This document shows positions 16,989 through 26,214 of a stretch of 57,305 bases of DNA, in pieces. The translations under genes were made by a program, and so were the position numbers. Under the pieces are notes generated by a model. The model was not told where the DNA came from. It saw only the letters and a list, made by a program, of their open reading frames with translations, and ran no database searches. The stretch covers positions 1-57,305 of the forward strand of contig JAOADU010000072.1 in assembly GCA_026417155.1 (NCBI GenBank). Direction: 5' to 3'. The first letter of the stretch is position 1. Each line of letters begins with the position of its first letter. This DNA is from Bacteroidales bacterium. Lineage in GTDB: Bacteria; Bacteroidota; Bacteroidia; Bacteroidales; GWA2-32-17.

Positions 16989-18292
16989 GCACATTTATTG
17001 TAGAAGGCGGCATACCCTTGAAAGGTGAAATTCATGTTCAAGGTGCTAAAAACGAAGCTTTACAAGTTATTTGCGCAACTCTACTCACGCAAGAAGATAT
17101 TATAATTGAAAATGTTCCTGAAATTCTTGATGTACTTAAATTACACGAACTACTAGAAACTCTTAATGTAAGCATACATAAAATTGACCAAGGGAAATTT
17201 GTTTACAATGCCCGAAATGTAGATATAAGTAAAGTAAATACTACAGAATTTTATCAAAAAGCAGCAAAATTAAGAGGCTCAATAATGGTTGTTGGTCCGT
17301 TGCTCGCTCGTTTTGGTTATGCCATTATTCCTAAACCCGGAGGCGATAAAATAGGACGCCGACATTTAGATACCCATTTCTTTGGTTTTGAAAAGTTGGG
17401 AGCCAAAGCTACCTATTTATCTGCCGAAAGCTTATTTAAAGTAGAAGCTAAAAAGCTCATTGGCACATACATGTTGCTCGACGAAGCGTCGGTAACTGGT
17501 ACCGCAAACATAATTATGGCCTCAGTTCTCGCACAAGGAACTACAACAATATTTAATGCAGCATGCGAACCATACATACAACAGCTATGCCGCATGCTAG
17601 TTAGAATGGGTGCCAAAATTGAAGGCATCGGATCTAATTTGCTCACTATACATGGAGTATCTGAGCTTAAAGGAACTTCGCACAAAATTTTGCCCGATAT
17701 GATTGAAGTTGGCAGTTTTATAGGTTTAGCGGCTCTTACCCAAAGCGATTTAATTATTAAAAATGTTGGATTTAAGCACTTGGGCATCATACCTCAATCG
17801 TTTAAAAAATTAGGAATTCCTGTTGAGCTGTATCAAGATGACGACATTCATATTCCACCTTTAGAACATTATGAAATTGAAACATACATGGATGGGTCAA
17901 TTTTGACCATATCCGATGCTATATGGCCCGGTTTAAGTCCCGATTTGTTGAGTATTTTTTTAGTGGTAGCGATACAAGCTAAAGGTAGTGTACTGATACA
18001 CCAAAAAATGTTCGAAAGTCGTTTATTTTTTGTTGACCGATTGATTGAAATGGGAGCTCAAATTATTTTATGCGATCCACATAGAGCTGTAGTTATAGGA
18101 CACAATAGGCAAGTACCGCTTAATGCTATTGAAATGAGTTCGCCCGATATTAGAGCGGGCGTAGCGCTATTGTTGGCTGCACTTTCGGCAAAAGGTATTA
18201 GCAAAATTCACAATATCGAACAAATAGATCGTGGTTATTTGGAAATTGACAAAAGATTAAATAATATTGGAGCAAAAATTAAAAGAATTTAG
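16985..18292 (+). CDS. murA: UDP-N-acetylglucosamine 1-carboxyvinyltransferase, Asp-type active site
   Basis: The first committed enzyme of peptidoglycan synthesis transfers enolpyruvate from PEP to UDP-GlcNAc. The 435-aa chain shows the conserved GAKNEAL (Lys22) and RGSIMVVGPLLARFG. The active-site loop reads PKPGGDKIGRR, so Asp121 stands where E. coli has Cys115. In the family, a Cys-to-Asp change keeps activity but prevents alkylation by fosfomycin. The gene overlaps DUF4290 by 4 bases and is followed 3 bases later by a thioredoxin-like gene. Confidence 0.95.
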   Translation: MSTFIVEGGIPLKGEIHVQGAKNEALQVICATLLTQEDIIIENVPEILDVLKLHELLETLNVSIHKIDQGKFVYNARNVDISKVNTTEFYQKAAKLRGSIMVVGPLLARFGYAIIPKPGGDKIGRRHLDTHFFGFEKLGAKATYLSAESLFKVEAKKLIGTYMLLDEASVTGTANIIMASVLAQGTTTIFNAACEPYIQQLCRMLVRMGAKIEGIGSNLLTIHGVSELKGTSHKILPDMIEVGSFIGLAALTQSDLIIKNVGFKHLGIIPQSFKKLGIPVELYQDDDIHIPPLEHYEIETYMDGSILTISDAIWPGLSPDLLSIFLVVAIQAKGSVLIHQKMFESRLFFVDRLIEMGAQIILCDPHRAVVIGHNRQVPLNAIEMSSPDIRAGVALLLAALSAKGISKIHNIEQIDRGYLEIDKRLNNIGAKIKRI

Positions 18293-18295
18293 CGT

Positions 18296-18859
18296 ATGAG
18301 TAAAATCCTTTTTCTCTTCTTAGTTGCCTTAATCGGAATAAGTTATTTCACACCCATTACATTATCGCAAGCAAAGTTGTATGGTCAGGACAAGAAAACA
18401 AAAGTTCCGATTGGAACGGAAGTTGGCAACAAAGCTCCTGAATTAAAATATAATAACCCAGAAGGGAAGGAAATAGCACTTAGTTCGTTAAAAGGTAAGA
18501 TTGTTTTAATAGATTTTTGGGCATCGTGGTGTGGTCCTTGCCGTCGCGAAAATCCATATGTGGTGGCAGCATACAAAAAATATAAAGACAAAAAGTTTAA
18601 CAATGGTAAAGGTTTTACCATATATAGTGTATCGCTCGACAAAAGTTTAGAAAGTTGGAAAAAAGCTATAGAACAAGACAGCCTCATTTGGGAAAATCAT
18701 GTAAGCGATTTAAAATACTGGAATTCTGAACCAGCAAAGCTATATGGCGTACAAGGAATTCCTATGAATTGGTTAATAGATGGTAACGGAATAATCATAG
18801 CTAAAAACTTACGTGGCAAGGCACTTGAAGAAAAGTTAGAATCATTAGTCAAAAAATAG
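18296..18859 (+). CDS. TlpA-like periplasmic thioredoxin
   Basis: A 187-aa exported protein. A hydrophobic signal sequence (residues 4-25) precedes an AhpC/TSA-Redoxin-type thioredoxin domain with DFWASWCGPCRRENP, the redox Cys pair being C79 and C82. The cis-proline region is GVQGIPMNWLID. It would reduce or oxidise disulfides on envelope proteins. Members of this group in Bacteroidota are often paired with cell-envelope genes. It sits 3 bases after murA and 1 base before a NUDIX gene, so it belongs to the same operon. Confidence 0.85.
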   Translation: MSKILFLFLVALIGISYFTPITLSQAKLYGQDKKTKVPIGTEVGNKAPELKYNNPEGKEIALSSLKGKIVLIDFWASWCGPCRRENPYVVAAYKKYKDKKFNNGKGFTIYSVSLDKSLESWKKAIEQDSLIWENHVSDLKYWNSEPAKLYGVQGIPMNWLIDGNGIIIAKNLRGKALEEKLESLVKK

Positions 18860-18860
18860 T

Positions 18861-19295
18861 ATGCCATATATTTATGATTATCCACGACCTTCGGTGGCAA
18901 CTGATATAATAGTTTGTACTGTAGCTAAGCCTCATCATATTTTACTTATTCAACGAAAAAATCCCCCATACGAACACATGTGGGCATTACCGGGTGGATT
19001 TATGGATATAAATGAACGACTTCATGATACAGCAAAAAGAGAATTATTTGAAGAAACAGGTATAAATGCCGAACAATTGAATTTTTTTGGAGTGTACGAT
19101 GATATATTTCGCGATCCCAGAGGAAGAACTATTGGAGTGGTTTATTACTTATTACTTCAAAATTTTATTAAACTACATGCAAATGATGATGCAAAAGATG
19201 CTCAATGGTACAATATTGAAAATTTACCTCCACTTGCATTCGATCATAGTTTGATTATTAACGACTTTAAGCAAAAAATATTAACATATTGTTGA
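18861..19295 (+). CDS. NUDIX hydrolase
   Basis: A 144-aa cytosolic enzyme that cleaves a nucleoside diphosphate linked to another moiety. The Nudix box is complete: GFMDINERLHDTAKRELFEETGI matches Gx5Ex7REUxEExGU. The N-terminus (YDYPRPSVATDIIVC) and the DPRGRTIGVVYY stretch recall the ADP-ribose/NrtR-like NUDIX group, but no C-terminal winged helix follows, so it is the catalytic domain only. The true substrate is open. It is separated by a single base from the thioredoxin gene. Confidence 0.85.
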   Translation: MPYIYDYPRPSVATDIIVCTVAKPHHILLIQRKNPPYEHMWALPGGFMDINERLHDTAKRELFEETGINAEQLNFFGVYDDIFRDPRGRTIGVVYYLLLQNFIKLHANDDAKDAQWYNIENLPPLAFDHSLIINDFKQKILTYC

Positions 19296-19376
19296 TAATC
19301 TTGATTTTGTATTGTTAATTTCTTTTATTAGGTTTCAATTTACCGACGTGTTTGTGTATTACTTTTAATTACAAAA

Positions 19377-20549
19377 ATGTATTTCATGAAATGGAAATTA
19401 TGTATAATAATGCTCTTGAGCATACATAGTATTCATGCGCAACCAACCTACAAATTAACTTCATTAAAGGAGATAAATTCAAGTAATTTTTTATCTGAAC
19501 CGGAAGCATTTCTCGATCAATATCATTTCGAACAAATTGTAAAAGAAAGAATTGAAAAATTAAATTATCAAACTCCTATTCAACTTGAATATAATGAAGC
19601 AGTAAGGAAATACATTCAATATTTTTTAACTGAGAAAAAAGAGTGGTTAAAAAACTGTATTCGATTATCGAATTATTATTTTCCCATTTTTGAAATGTAT
19701 CTGGATAAATATGAATTACCGTTAGAGTTGAAATATTTGGCAGTAATAGAATCGGGTTTAGATCCTTTTGCACGTAGCAAGTCGGGAGCTGTTGGTTTAT
19801 GGCAATTCTTGTATCCAACATCACAATTATTAAACTTAAAAATAAATTCATTTATCGATGAGCGTCAAGATCCCCATAAATCTACAGAAGCAGCTTGCAG
19901 GTATCTCGAGTATTTATATAATATATTTAACGATTGGCAATTGGCTATAGCTGCATATAATGCAGGACCTACTGTAATAAAAAATGCAATTTTAAGAAGT
20001 GGAAATAAAACGACATTCTGGGAAATTAAACCTTATTTATCTGTTGAAACGCAAAATTATGTCCCAGCTTTTATTGCGGCAAATTATCTAATGACTTATG
20101 CTAATGAATATCTTTTGAATGATCAAGTAAGTTGTTTGTATCAACATCAAGTAGATACCGTGATGGTTGATAAGCCATTGTATTTAGGCGAAGTTTCTAA
20201 AACATTAAATATTCCTATAGAAACACTTAGGTTTTTAAATCCACAATATAAGAAAGATTATATTCCTTATTCTTTTAATCCTATGCCAATTGTGTTACCA
20301 AAAGAAAAGGTAAGCGAATTTATTAAGCAATCGCAAATGTTATTTAACAATTCAATACCTCCGTCAGCAACGACAAATGTTACCAATAGAAAAGTTATTA
20401 ATTATGTTGTAAAAAAAGGTGATTACTTAACAAAGTTGGCGGTAGAATTTCGTTGTTCACCCGAAGATATTAAACGATGGAATAATTTAACTTCAAATGA
20501 GCTTACCACGGGTTCGGTACTTACGATTTGGACGGTTGATTTGCAATAA
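19377..20549 (+). CDS. membrane-bound lytic transglycosylase with LysM domain (MltD-like)
   Basis: An exported peptidoglycan lyase of 390 aa. After a signal peptide (about 1-21) comes a family-1 SLT domain at about 105-225. Its catalytic Glu125 lies in LAVIESGLDPFARSKSGAVGLWQF, and AIAAYNAGPTVI follows. A weak repeat region comes next, then one LysM peptidoglycan-binding module at about 343-388 (NYVVKKGDYLTKLAVEFRCS). It cleaves glycan strands to 1,6-anhydro products during wall remodelling. Met4 (19386) is an alternative start. An 81-base gap separates it from the NUDIX gene. Confidence 0.9.
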   Translation: MYFMKWKLCIIMLLSIHSIHAQPTYKLTSLKEINSSNFLSEPEAFLDQYHFEQIVKERIEKLNYQTPIQLEYNEAVRKYIQYFLTEKKEWLKNCIRLSNYYFPIFEMYLDKYELPLELKYLAVIESGLDPFARSKSGAVGLWQFLYPTSQLLNLKINSFIDERQDPHKSTEAACRYLEYLYNIFNDWQLAIAAYNAGPTVIKNAILRSGNKTTFWEIKPYLSVETQNYVPAFIAANYLMTYANEYLLNDQVSCLYQHQVDTVMVDKPLYLGEVSKTLNIPIETLRFLNPQYKKDYIPYSFNPMPIVLPKEKVSEFIKQSQMLFNNSIPPSATTNVTNRKVINYVVKKGDYLTKLAVEFRCSPEDIKRWNNLTSNELTTGSVLTIWTVDLQ

Positions 20550-20642
20550 AGCAAGTTTTTTCAGTAAGTGTATAAAAATAAAAAGTAAGGTCACCGGAGC
20601 TATATTAACAAGCATTTAGATGTTACTTTCTTTTTTGTTTTA

Positions 20643-20671
20643 TAAAAAAAAGAGGCACTATAAATGCCTCT
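20643..20671 (-). terminator. intrinsic terminator of the AP2 gene
   Basis: A 7-bp stem AGAGGCA/TGCCTCT with a 7-base loop is followed on the minus strand by eight T residues (plus-strand A at 20643-20650). It lies 22 bases after the AP2 gene's stop. Confidence 0.8.
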
Positions 20672-20692
20672 ATTTTATACCATTAAAAAATA

Positions 20693-21265
20693 TTAACGTT
20701 TGCCTTCCATTTTTTTAATGAAATCTTCGGGCAGTTCATTAAGTGAACTCGTTGCACCAAACAACTCAATAGATTTTTTGTTGTATGCGTATGCAGCTTC
20801 TTCGGCTGTATCGAATGAGCCTAAGGAGATACCTTTTCTGTTAACGTAAATATAGGCATAATATTTTTTGCCTTGCTTAACAACACCTCTGTATCCGGTG
20901 GAGTTTTTTACTTTCTTTGTGTTACGAACCAAAAAGGAAAAGGTACTCCACTCTAAATTACTTAATCGGCAATCGTGTGGAATTCCGTTTTTAAACCGAA
21001 CAAACCAACGTCTAACGTCGTCAGGTTTGGGAATATACCGTTCGGCAATAAGTTTGTGTAAATAGATTGTTTCGTTGGCATATTTCATGCCTTGTTCTTC
21101 TGGCTTCCAGTTTTTTTGAAAAAATACATAACCGTTGGAATGTTCTCGTAAATTTTCGAAAAACGAGATTTGCCTTAAATACTCGTCATTGTAAAGATCA
21201 TTGAAAACTCTTTCGTCCAAAAGAGCTTTCTTATCACTGTTTTTTAATGAAATTTTTACTAGCAT
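20693..21265 (-). CDS. AP2 DNA-binding protein with degenerate HNH region
   Basis: A 190-aa protein. The middle (about 70-115) aligns with HNH_3-type homing endonucleases: LHKLIAERYIPKP and LSNLEW are kept. Where the family has the catalytic NHIDGN, this protein reads VRFKNG, so nuclease activity is doubtful. Residues 121-178 form a clear AP2 domain (GYRGVVKQGKKYYAYIYV, LGSFDTAEEAAYAYN), which binds DNA. I choose the ATG at 21265 rather than 21331, because a full promoter (21332-21301) lies inside the longer version. The gene is a self-contained unit with its own promoter and terminator. Role unknown; a regulator derived from a homing endonuclease is one possibility. Confidence 0.8.
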   Translation of the reverse strand: MLVKISLKNSDKKALLDERVFNDLYNDEYLRQISFFENLREHSNGYVFFQKNWKPEEQGMKYANETIYLHKLIAERYIPKPDDVRRWFVRFKNGIPHDCRLSNLEWSTFSFLVRNTKKVKNSTGYRGVVKQGKKYYAYIYVNRKGISLGSFDTAEEAAYAYNKKSIELFGATSSLNELPEDFIKKMEGKR

Positions 21266-21300
21266 TGCATTACAATTTTTAAAGGTTAATAAATCATTAA

Positions 21301-21332
21301 CAAAGTTATAAGAATTTATTGTTAATTCCAAA
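21301..21332 (-). promoter_or_regulatory. Bacteroidota-type promoter of the AP2 gene
   Basis: On the minus strand TTTG (21332-21329), a 20-base spacer and TAACTTTG (21308-21301) match the consensus. The ATG at 21265 is 35 bases downstream. This decides the start codon. Confidence 0.75.
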
Positions 21333-21365
21333 AAAAAATATTAACATATTTAATTGTTTTAACAA

Positions 21366-21373
21366 TATTTTTG
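21366..21373 (+). promoter_or_regulatory. -7 element of the tcdA promoter
   Basis: TATTTTTG matches TAnnTTTG, 36 bases before the ATG at 21410. It is divergent from the AP2 promoter, with about 33 bases between the two. Confidence 0.45.
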
Positions 21374-21409
21374 TATTTAATATTGCATAAAATTTTATCA
21401 CATTTGAAT

Positions 21410-22138
21410 ATGATTTTAGACGATAATGACTGGCAGAGTCGAACCAAGATTTTAATAGGTGAAGAAAACATAAAAATTTTGCAAAATGCTCATATATTGG
21501 TAGCTGGTTTGGGTGGAGTTGGCTCTTTTGCAGCCGAGTTATTAGCAAGAGCAGGAATTGGAAAACTAACTTTGGTAGATTCGGATGTTTTTAATCCATC
21601 TAATAGAAATAGACAAATTGCAGCTTTCATTAGCACTGAAGCAAAATATAAGACCGATGTTGTCGAAAATAGGTTAAAAGATATTAATCCAAATATTCAG
21701 ATAATTAACAAAAAAGTATATTTAAAAGACGATGACATTCCTACAATATTGCAAGAATATCCTTACACATATGTTTTAGATGCTATTGATACTCTTTCGC
21801 CAAAAGTTTTTTTGATATATTACGCTATTAAATTTAAACTTCCTATAATAAGTTCTATGGGAAGTGGAGGAAAGTTCGATCCATCAAAAATTAGAATAAC
21901 AGATATTTCGGATTCGTATGAATGCAGATTAGCCTACATTGTTCGGAAAAAATTACATCGTTTGAAAGTGTATTCTGGGTGTAAGGTCGTATTTTCTACC
22001 GAAAAAGTTGCGAAAGAAAAAGTATTACCATTAGACAATGTCCCAAATAAAAAATCGGTAGTAGGAACTATTTCTTATATGCCACCAATTTTTGGGGCAT
22101 TTGCCGTAAGCGAAATTATAAGAGATATTTTGAAATAA
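21410..22138 (+). CDS. tcdA: tRNA threonylcarbamoyladenosine dehydratase
   Basis: An E1-like/ThiF-fold enzyme that uses ATP to cyclise t6A37 in ANN-decoding tRNAs to ct6A. The 242-aa protein has the nucleotide-binding GLGGVG at 33-38, the Asp-containing LVDSDVFNPSNRNRQ segment, and YVLDAIDTLSPKVFLI. The GSGGKFDPSKIRITDIS and CKVVFSTE stretches are specific to TcdA/CsdL rather than MoeB or ThiF. I take the ATG at 21410 (MILDDNDWQSR) because the frame upstream has only a TTG inside the promoter region. There is no cysteine desulfurase neighbour. Confidence 0.88.
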   Translation: MILDDNDWQSRTKILIGEENIKILQNAHILVAGLGGVGSFAAELLARAGIGKLTLVDSDVFNPSNRNRQIAAFISTEAKYKTDVVENRLKDINPNIQIINKKVYLKDDDIPTILQEYPYTYVLDAIDTLSPKVFLIYYAIKFKLPIISSMGSGGKFDPSKIRITDISDSYECRLAYIVRKKLHRLKVYSGCKVVFSTEKVAKEKVLPLDNVPNKKSVVGTISYMPPIFGAFAVSEIIRDILK

Positions 22139-22278
22139 AAGAAAAGGGTTGTAACTTAGCAAGGCACACATTTTTTAGGAAAATAGATGAATATTAAAGA
22201 AATAAGAAGTTTGTTTTTTGTCTTATGAAAGTAATTTTTTTAAATTCTACTGGTTGTTTAAGTTAAAACATTTTGGTC

Positions 22279-24108
22279 ATGAAAACAATAGATTTTTCAT
22301 ATTTTCAGCGTAAAGTAACAAAAGCCTTTTTACGTTTTCCTTTTGTTGTAATGTTTATTTTATTAGCAACGGTGTCATCGTTAATAGATTATTATGGTAA
22401 TCAAAGCAACGATATATGGACGCACTTGTTTTTGACTTCTGTTTTGGCCATACCACTTTTTATTTCTATTAACCTTTATTTAGAAAGAGTAGAAACACAA
22501 CGATGGTTTAATATATTCATTAATGTTTTAGGATTTGTTATATTGATTATTTATTTCGTCAATTTACCTTACAAGTATTTTTTCGATAAGCATTTTATAC
22601 GCTCGTTTGTGTTGTTTTTAGCATTTATTGTTTCTATGTTTTATTTGCCTTTTATTGGATTTCATCAATCAATGCCATTTTGGTTTTATAATTATAATTT
22701 TTTAAAGAGAATTTTCATTTCGTTTTTATATTCTTCAATATTTTTCTTAGGCTTATTATTAGCACTTTTTGCAATTTGGGGATTATTTGAAGTAGATACA
22801 AGTCGGTTGATTACGCCGTTGGCAATTGTGTTTTACATATTTGTTTTTCCGTTGATGATTATATCGGGTTTATCGCCAAAATTTACGTATCATGCCGATA
22901 AAACATATTACCCAAAGTACTTGCGTATTTTATCGCAATATATTCTAATGCCTATTGTTTCTATTTACGCCATTATATTAATAATTTATGCGGGCAAAGT
23001 GTTATTTACAGGAGTTTGGCCCTCGGGTTATACGGTAATATTAGTAATTAGTTACTCTGCTTGTTTGTTGTTGATTATTGCTATGTTGCATCCTATTTTT
23101 TTTGAGAATGAAAATAAAAATTTTCGAAAATTAGTTTATGCTCATCTTGTTCTTTCGCTCTTATTCATGATAATGTATTTTGTTGCAATTTTTAAACGTA
23201 TTGAAGAATACGGATTAACCGAGCATAGACTTTTTGTATTGTTGTTTGGTATTTGGTTTGTGTTTATCACATTTTATATTTTATTGAAAACAATATCTGA
23301 CTTGCGCATTATTACATTATCATTACTTTTGTTGTTGTTTCTTTCTGTAACAGGACCTTGGAATATATTTGCAATTTGTAAGAAAAATCAATTAAATAGA
23401 CTGATTAACATTGCCAAATCAGAAAATATTTGGAACAATGGTAAAATTGATGCAACGAATAAAATTATTAACGAAAAATCTGTATATGAGATGAGTTCCA
23501 TAGCATTATATTTGGTTTCGACTCATGGTTATAAGTCTATACAGAATATATTTAACATAAATGCCGATTCGTTATTCTTAAAAAATTATGAGAATACTTA
23601 CGACTTTTTAGCAGAAAGTTTTAAGTCTGTTGGATTAACATTCAATTTATATTATTCGGAAAATCAAGGAAACACTAAATATGAAGCTTTTTATGTAGAA
23701 GACAAGAATAGTATTTTTGCTATAAATGACGGAAAATTTTTATGCAATGTGATTCTTTATAGATATCCCGATTCTTTGCAACATAGCAATGAATATAAAA
23801 TAAATAACGATACGGTTTTAATGGTTACATATATTCCTTCAGAATTGTCTATTAAATTGAATTTCAATAAACAAGAAGATGCCGTACTTTGGTTAGAACC
23901 ATTTTACAATTATTTGAGAGAAATATATAAACAAAACAATAACGATATCCCATGCAAACCAAATGACCTTAAACTTGTTGCACAAGGAAAGCATTATAAT
24001 TATACATTTTATTTAAAACGAGTAGAATTTGAAAAAGTTATAGATGCCAACAAAGCAATACCAACAGTAATAGAAGGTTTTATAATTGTGGAACCAATTA
24101 AAAAGTAA
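22279..24108 (+). CDS. DUF4153-type polytopic membrane protein
   Basis: A 609-aa protein with about 12 hydrophobic helices in residues 15-380, then a soluble C-terminal part of about 220 residues. The membrane half resembles DUF4153 proteins (GFHQSMPFWFYNYNFLKRI and a GPWNIF segment ending the last helix). The function is unknown. The start is the ATG at 22279; a TTG two codons earlier is in frame. The gene stands alone, and its stop overlaps the stop of the convergent lipoprotein gene by 11 bases. Confidence 0.7.
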   Translation: MKTIDFSYFQRKVTKAFLRFPFVVMFILLATVSSLIDYYGNQSNDIWTHLFLTSVLAIPLFISINLYLERVETQRWFNIFINVLGFVILIIYFVNLPYKYFFDKHFIRSFVLFLAFIVSMFYLPFIGFHQSMPFWFYNYNFLKRIFISFLYSSIFFLGLLLALFAIWGLFEVDTSRLITPLAIVFYIFVFPLMIISGLSPKFTYHADKTYYPKYLRILSQYILMPIVSIYAIILIIYAGKVLFTGVWPSGYTVILVISYSACLLLIIAMLHPIFFENENKNFRKLVYAHLVLSLLFMIMYFVAIFKRIEEYGLTEHRLFVLLFGIWFVFITFYILLKTISDLRIITLSLLLLLFLSVTGPWNIFAICKKNQLNRLINIAKSENIWNNGKIDATNKIINEKSVYEMSSIALYLVSTHGYKSIQNIFNINADSLFLKNYENTYDFLAESFKSVGLTFNLYYSENQGNTKYEAFYVEDKNSIFAINDGKFLCNVILYRYPDSLQHSNEYKINNDTVLMVTYIPSELSIKLNFNKQEDAVLWLEPFYNYLREIYKQNNNDIPCKPNDLKLVAQGKHYNYTFYLKRVEFEKVIDANKAIPTVIEGFIIVEPIKK

Positions 24109-24511
24109 TAGGTTCAATACCTGGAAGAAGTAAAATGGTTGTCTTATTGCCCATGTATTTTATTTTTGATACATTAAAAATGCGTGTTATTTGCTGATTT
24201 TTGCATTTTTCATTTGCAATAAAACGGAAGCCTAATTGTGCTTTGGGTGGTTGACTTTTTAAATAGTTCCCGTTGAAAACTAATTCAATATTATCGTTTT
24301 CGCAAACATTGGCAATAATTGAAACAGTTAACAAACTATCTTTTAATGTTGCACTTTTAATCTGATATGAGGAAATATTAAAGCTATAGTCAAAATTTTT
24401 ATCAATTACAGCATTACTTATTTGTTGCTTTTTATCAGATTTATTACATGAATTTGACATTAAAAATGGCATGATTATAATGATAAGCAGTAATTTTACA
24501 ATACTTTTCAT
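24098..24511 (-). CDS. small predicted lipoprotein, family not recognised
   Basis: A 137-aa product with a hydrophobic signal (residues 5-18) ending at Cys22 in the setting SNSCNKSDKKQ, typical of Bacteroidota lipoproteins. The mature part is about 115 residues with alternating beta-like stretches and two further cysteines. No domain is recognised. It is 17 bases downstream of the C69 dipeptidase gene on the same strand, so it is probably its operon partner. Its 3' end overlaps the convergent membrane gene by 11 bases. Confidence 0.65.
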   Translation of the reverse strand: MKSIVKLLLIIIIMPFLMSNSCNKSDKKQQISNAVIDKNFDYSFNISSYQIKSATLKDSLLTVSIIANVCENDNIELVFNGNYLKSQPPKAQLGFRFIANEKCKNQQITRIFNVSKIKYMGNKTTILLLPGIEPITF

Positions 24512-24528
24512 AAAAATTTACTTTTTTT

Positions 24529-26208
24529 TTAATGACTGTCTGTTCCTAAAACTTTAAATTTATCGCCTGTTTCGTTAACAATACGTTTGTACCATTCCTT
24601 TCCATATCCTGGTTGAACAACTTTTGGATTACGCTGACCTGGTACAGCTGTTTTTATATTTCCGTCAACATATTTAACAAACAAATCCTTATAAAGTTGT
24701 TTCCAACGTGCTACAGTAGCATTGGCAGTATGAACACTAAAATCTGTAACAAACTCTATAGCTTTTTTGGCATCTTTTTGATAAAGTTCTAAAGCTCCTT
24801 TATCAACAGCTTGAACATATTCGACGTATTTTTGTTCTAATTCGCTTTGCACAGGTTGTAAATCTTTAATCATTTCATTGTATCGAGTATACACAAAATT
24901 GGATACTTGATTAAAAACCCAGAAGGCACTAGTTTCACTAAATTTCATCATGTCTCCATTACCCACAGCATAGCTTTCGGGAACTCTTGTCGAACCACAA
25001 TAAATAGGAGTAAAGCAGTTTAAATATGTATCATCTACACCAAACCACAAGATGCCTCCTATGGGGTTGGGTAACCACGAACGCGATTGAGAAACAAAAA
25101 CGAAGCCAGTTTGTTGAGTGCTTATAGCTCTTTCATTAAAATAAGTAATTGTATCAACTTTCCAGGTTAAAGGTCTCCAACGAACAAGACAGCCAAAAGG
25201 TCCTGCACCAATATCTTTCGACATGTCCATAGGTGTGCCTTGATAGTAATCGCGGGTTAATGAAAAGACGTCTAAAACTGAAAGTTTTTGGTCGGGTTTA
25301 ATATAGAGTGGCATTCTGTTTTTTAGGTTTTTACCCATAGCGTAATCGAGATATTGTCCCATGTCTTTGTTAATACGGTTGAACATAGCCCAAACTCTGG
25401 CTTCACAAAAACGTGCACCTCCGAAATCGAGTGGTGCATAAACATCGCTAAAACTAAAATCTTTATCTTCACCTTTAAAATATCCCATTTGACGAGCAAA
25501 TGATATTACATCAGGACTATGATATACTGTTTGTGAAGGATCGTTAAAATTATTTATTTTTTGAAATGGGAAAGTAGTAATACGAGCATGATTCGCGTGT
25601 GCCGAAACATAGCCATCGGGTATAAGAATTGCAACCCATACAGCACCTTTATTGTATGAGGTTTTCCCTTTAGAATCTTTTTTAGGAGAGCCTTTTCCAA
25701 TCATTTCTAATATCCAAACTTCGTTGGGGTCGGCAATAGAAAATGATTCGCCTGTACTATAGTAGCCATATTCTGCAACAAGGTCTGTCATAATTTTGAT
25801 TGCTTCACGAGCTGTTTTTGCTCGCTGAAGTGTTATATAAATCAAACTTCCATAGTCAATAATTCCAGTGGTATCTTGAAGTTCGGGGCGACCTCCAAAC
25901 GTAGTTTCACCAATTACTACCTGGTATTCATTCATATTACCAACTACACTATAAGTTTGCTTAACTTGACGAATTTTGCCAAGATATTTTCCGGTATCCC
26001 ATTCATAAATATCTACCCAAGAATTGTCGGGGTGCGTTGCAGCAGGGGTAAAGTATAATTCGCCATAAAGGACATGACTATCGGCTGTGTACATAATCAT
26101 GGTAGAACCGTCTTTAGATGCACCTCTTGTAACTAATAAATTTGTACATGAAAATAAGGGGTGTATGCCCATTAATAATACCAAAAAAATAGAAAATAAT
26201 TGTTTCAT
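24529..26208 (-). CDS. secreted C69-family dipeptidase
   Basis: A 559-aa exported cysteine peptidase of the C69 (PepD/U34) family, which releases amino acids from dipeptides. The signal peptide ends before Cys21 (FSCTNLLVTRGAS); in this family the nucleophilic Cys becomes the N-terminal residue after processing. Other family stretches are DGSTMIMYTADSH, NEYQVVIGETTFGGR and GARFCEARVWAMFN. It lies 6 bases downstream of the korB stop, so peptide hydrolysis and 2-oxoacid oxidation share a transcript. The alternative that Cys21 is lipidated is less likely because of Phe at -2. Confidence 0.9.
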   Translation of the reverse strand: MKQLFSIFLVLLMGIHPLFSCTNLLVTRGASKDGSTMIMYTADSHVLYGELYFTPAATHPDNSWVDIYEWDTGKYLGKIRQVKQTYSVVGNMNEYQVVIGETTFGGRPELQDTTGIIDYGSLIYITLQRAKTAREAIKIMTDLVAEYGYYSTGESFSIADPNEVWILEMIGKGSPKKDSKGKTSYNKGAVWVAILIPDGYVSAHANHARITTFPFQKINNFNDPSQTVYHSPDVISFARQMGYFKGEDKDFSFSDVYAPLDFGGARFCEARVWAMFNRINKDMGQYLDYAMGKNLKNRMPLYIKPDQKLSVLDVFSLTRDYYQGTPMDMSKDIGAGPFGCLVRWRPLTWKVDTITYFNERAISTQQTGFVFVSQSRSWLPNPIGGILWFGVDDTYLNCFTPIYCGSTRVPESYAVGNGDMMKFSETSAFWVFNQVSNFVYTRYNEMIKDLQPVQSELEQKYVEYVQAVDKGALELYQKDAKKAIEFVTDFSVHTANATVARWKQLYKDLFVKYVDGNIKTAVPGQRNPKVVQPGYGKEWYKRIVNETGDKFKVLGTDSH

Positions 26209-26214
26209 ATGTTT

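Noticed and set aside
20693..21331. The longer AP2 reading frame starting at 21331
   Set aside because: A consensus promoter lies within 21301-21332, so the first 22 codons would not be transcribed. The ATG at 21265 fits better.
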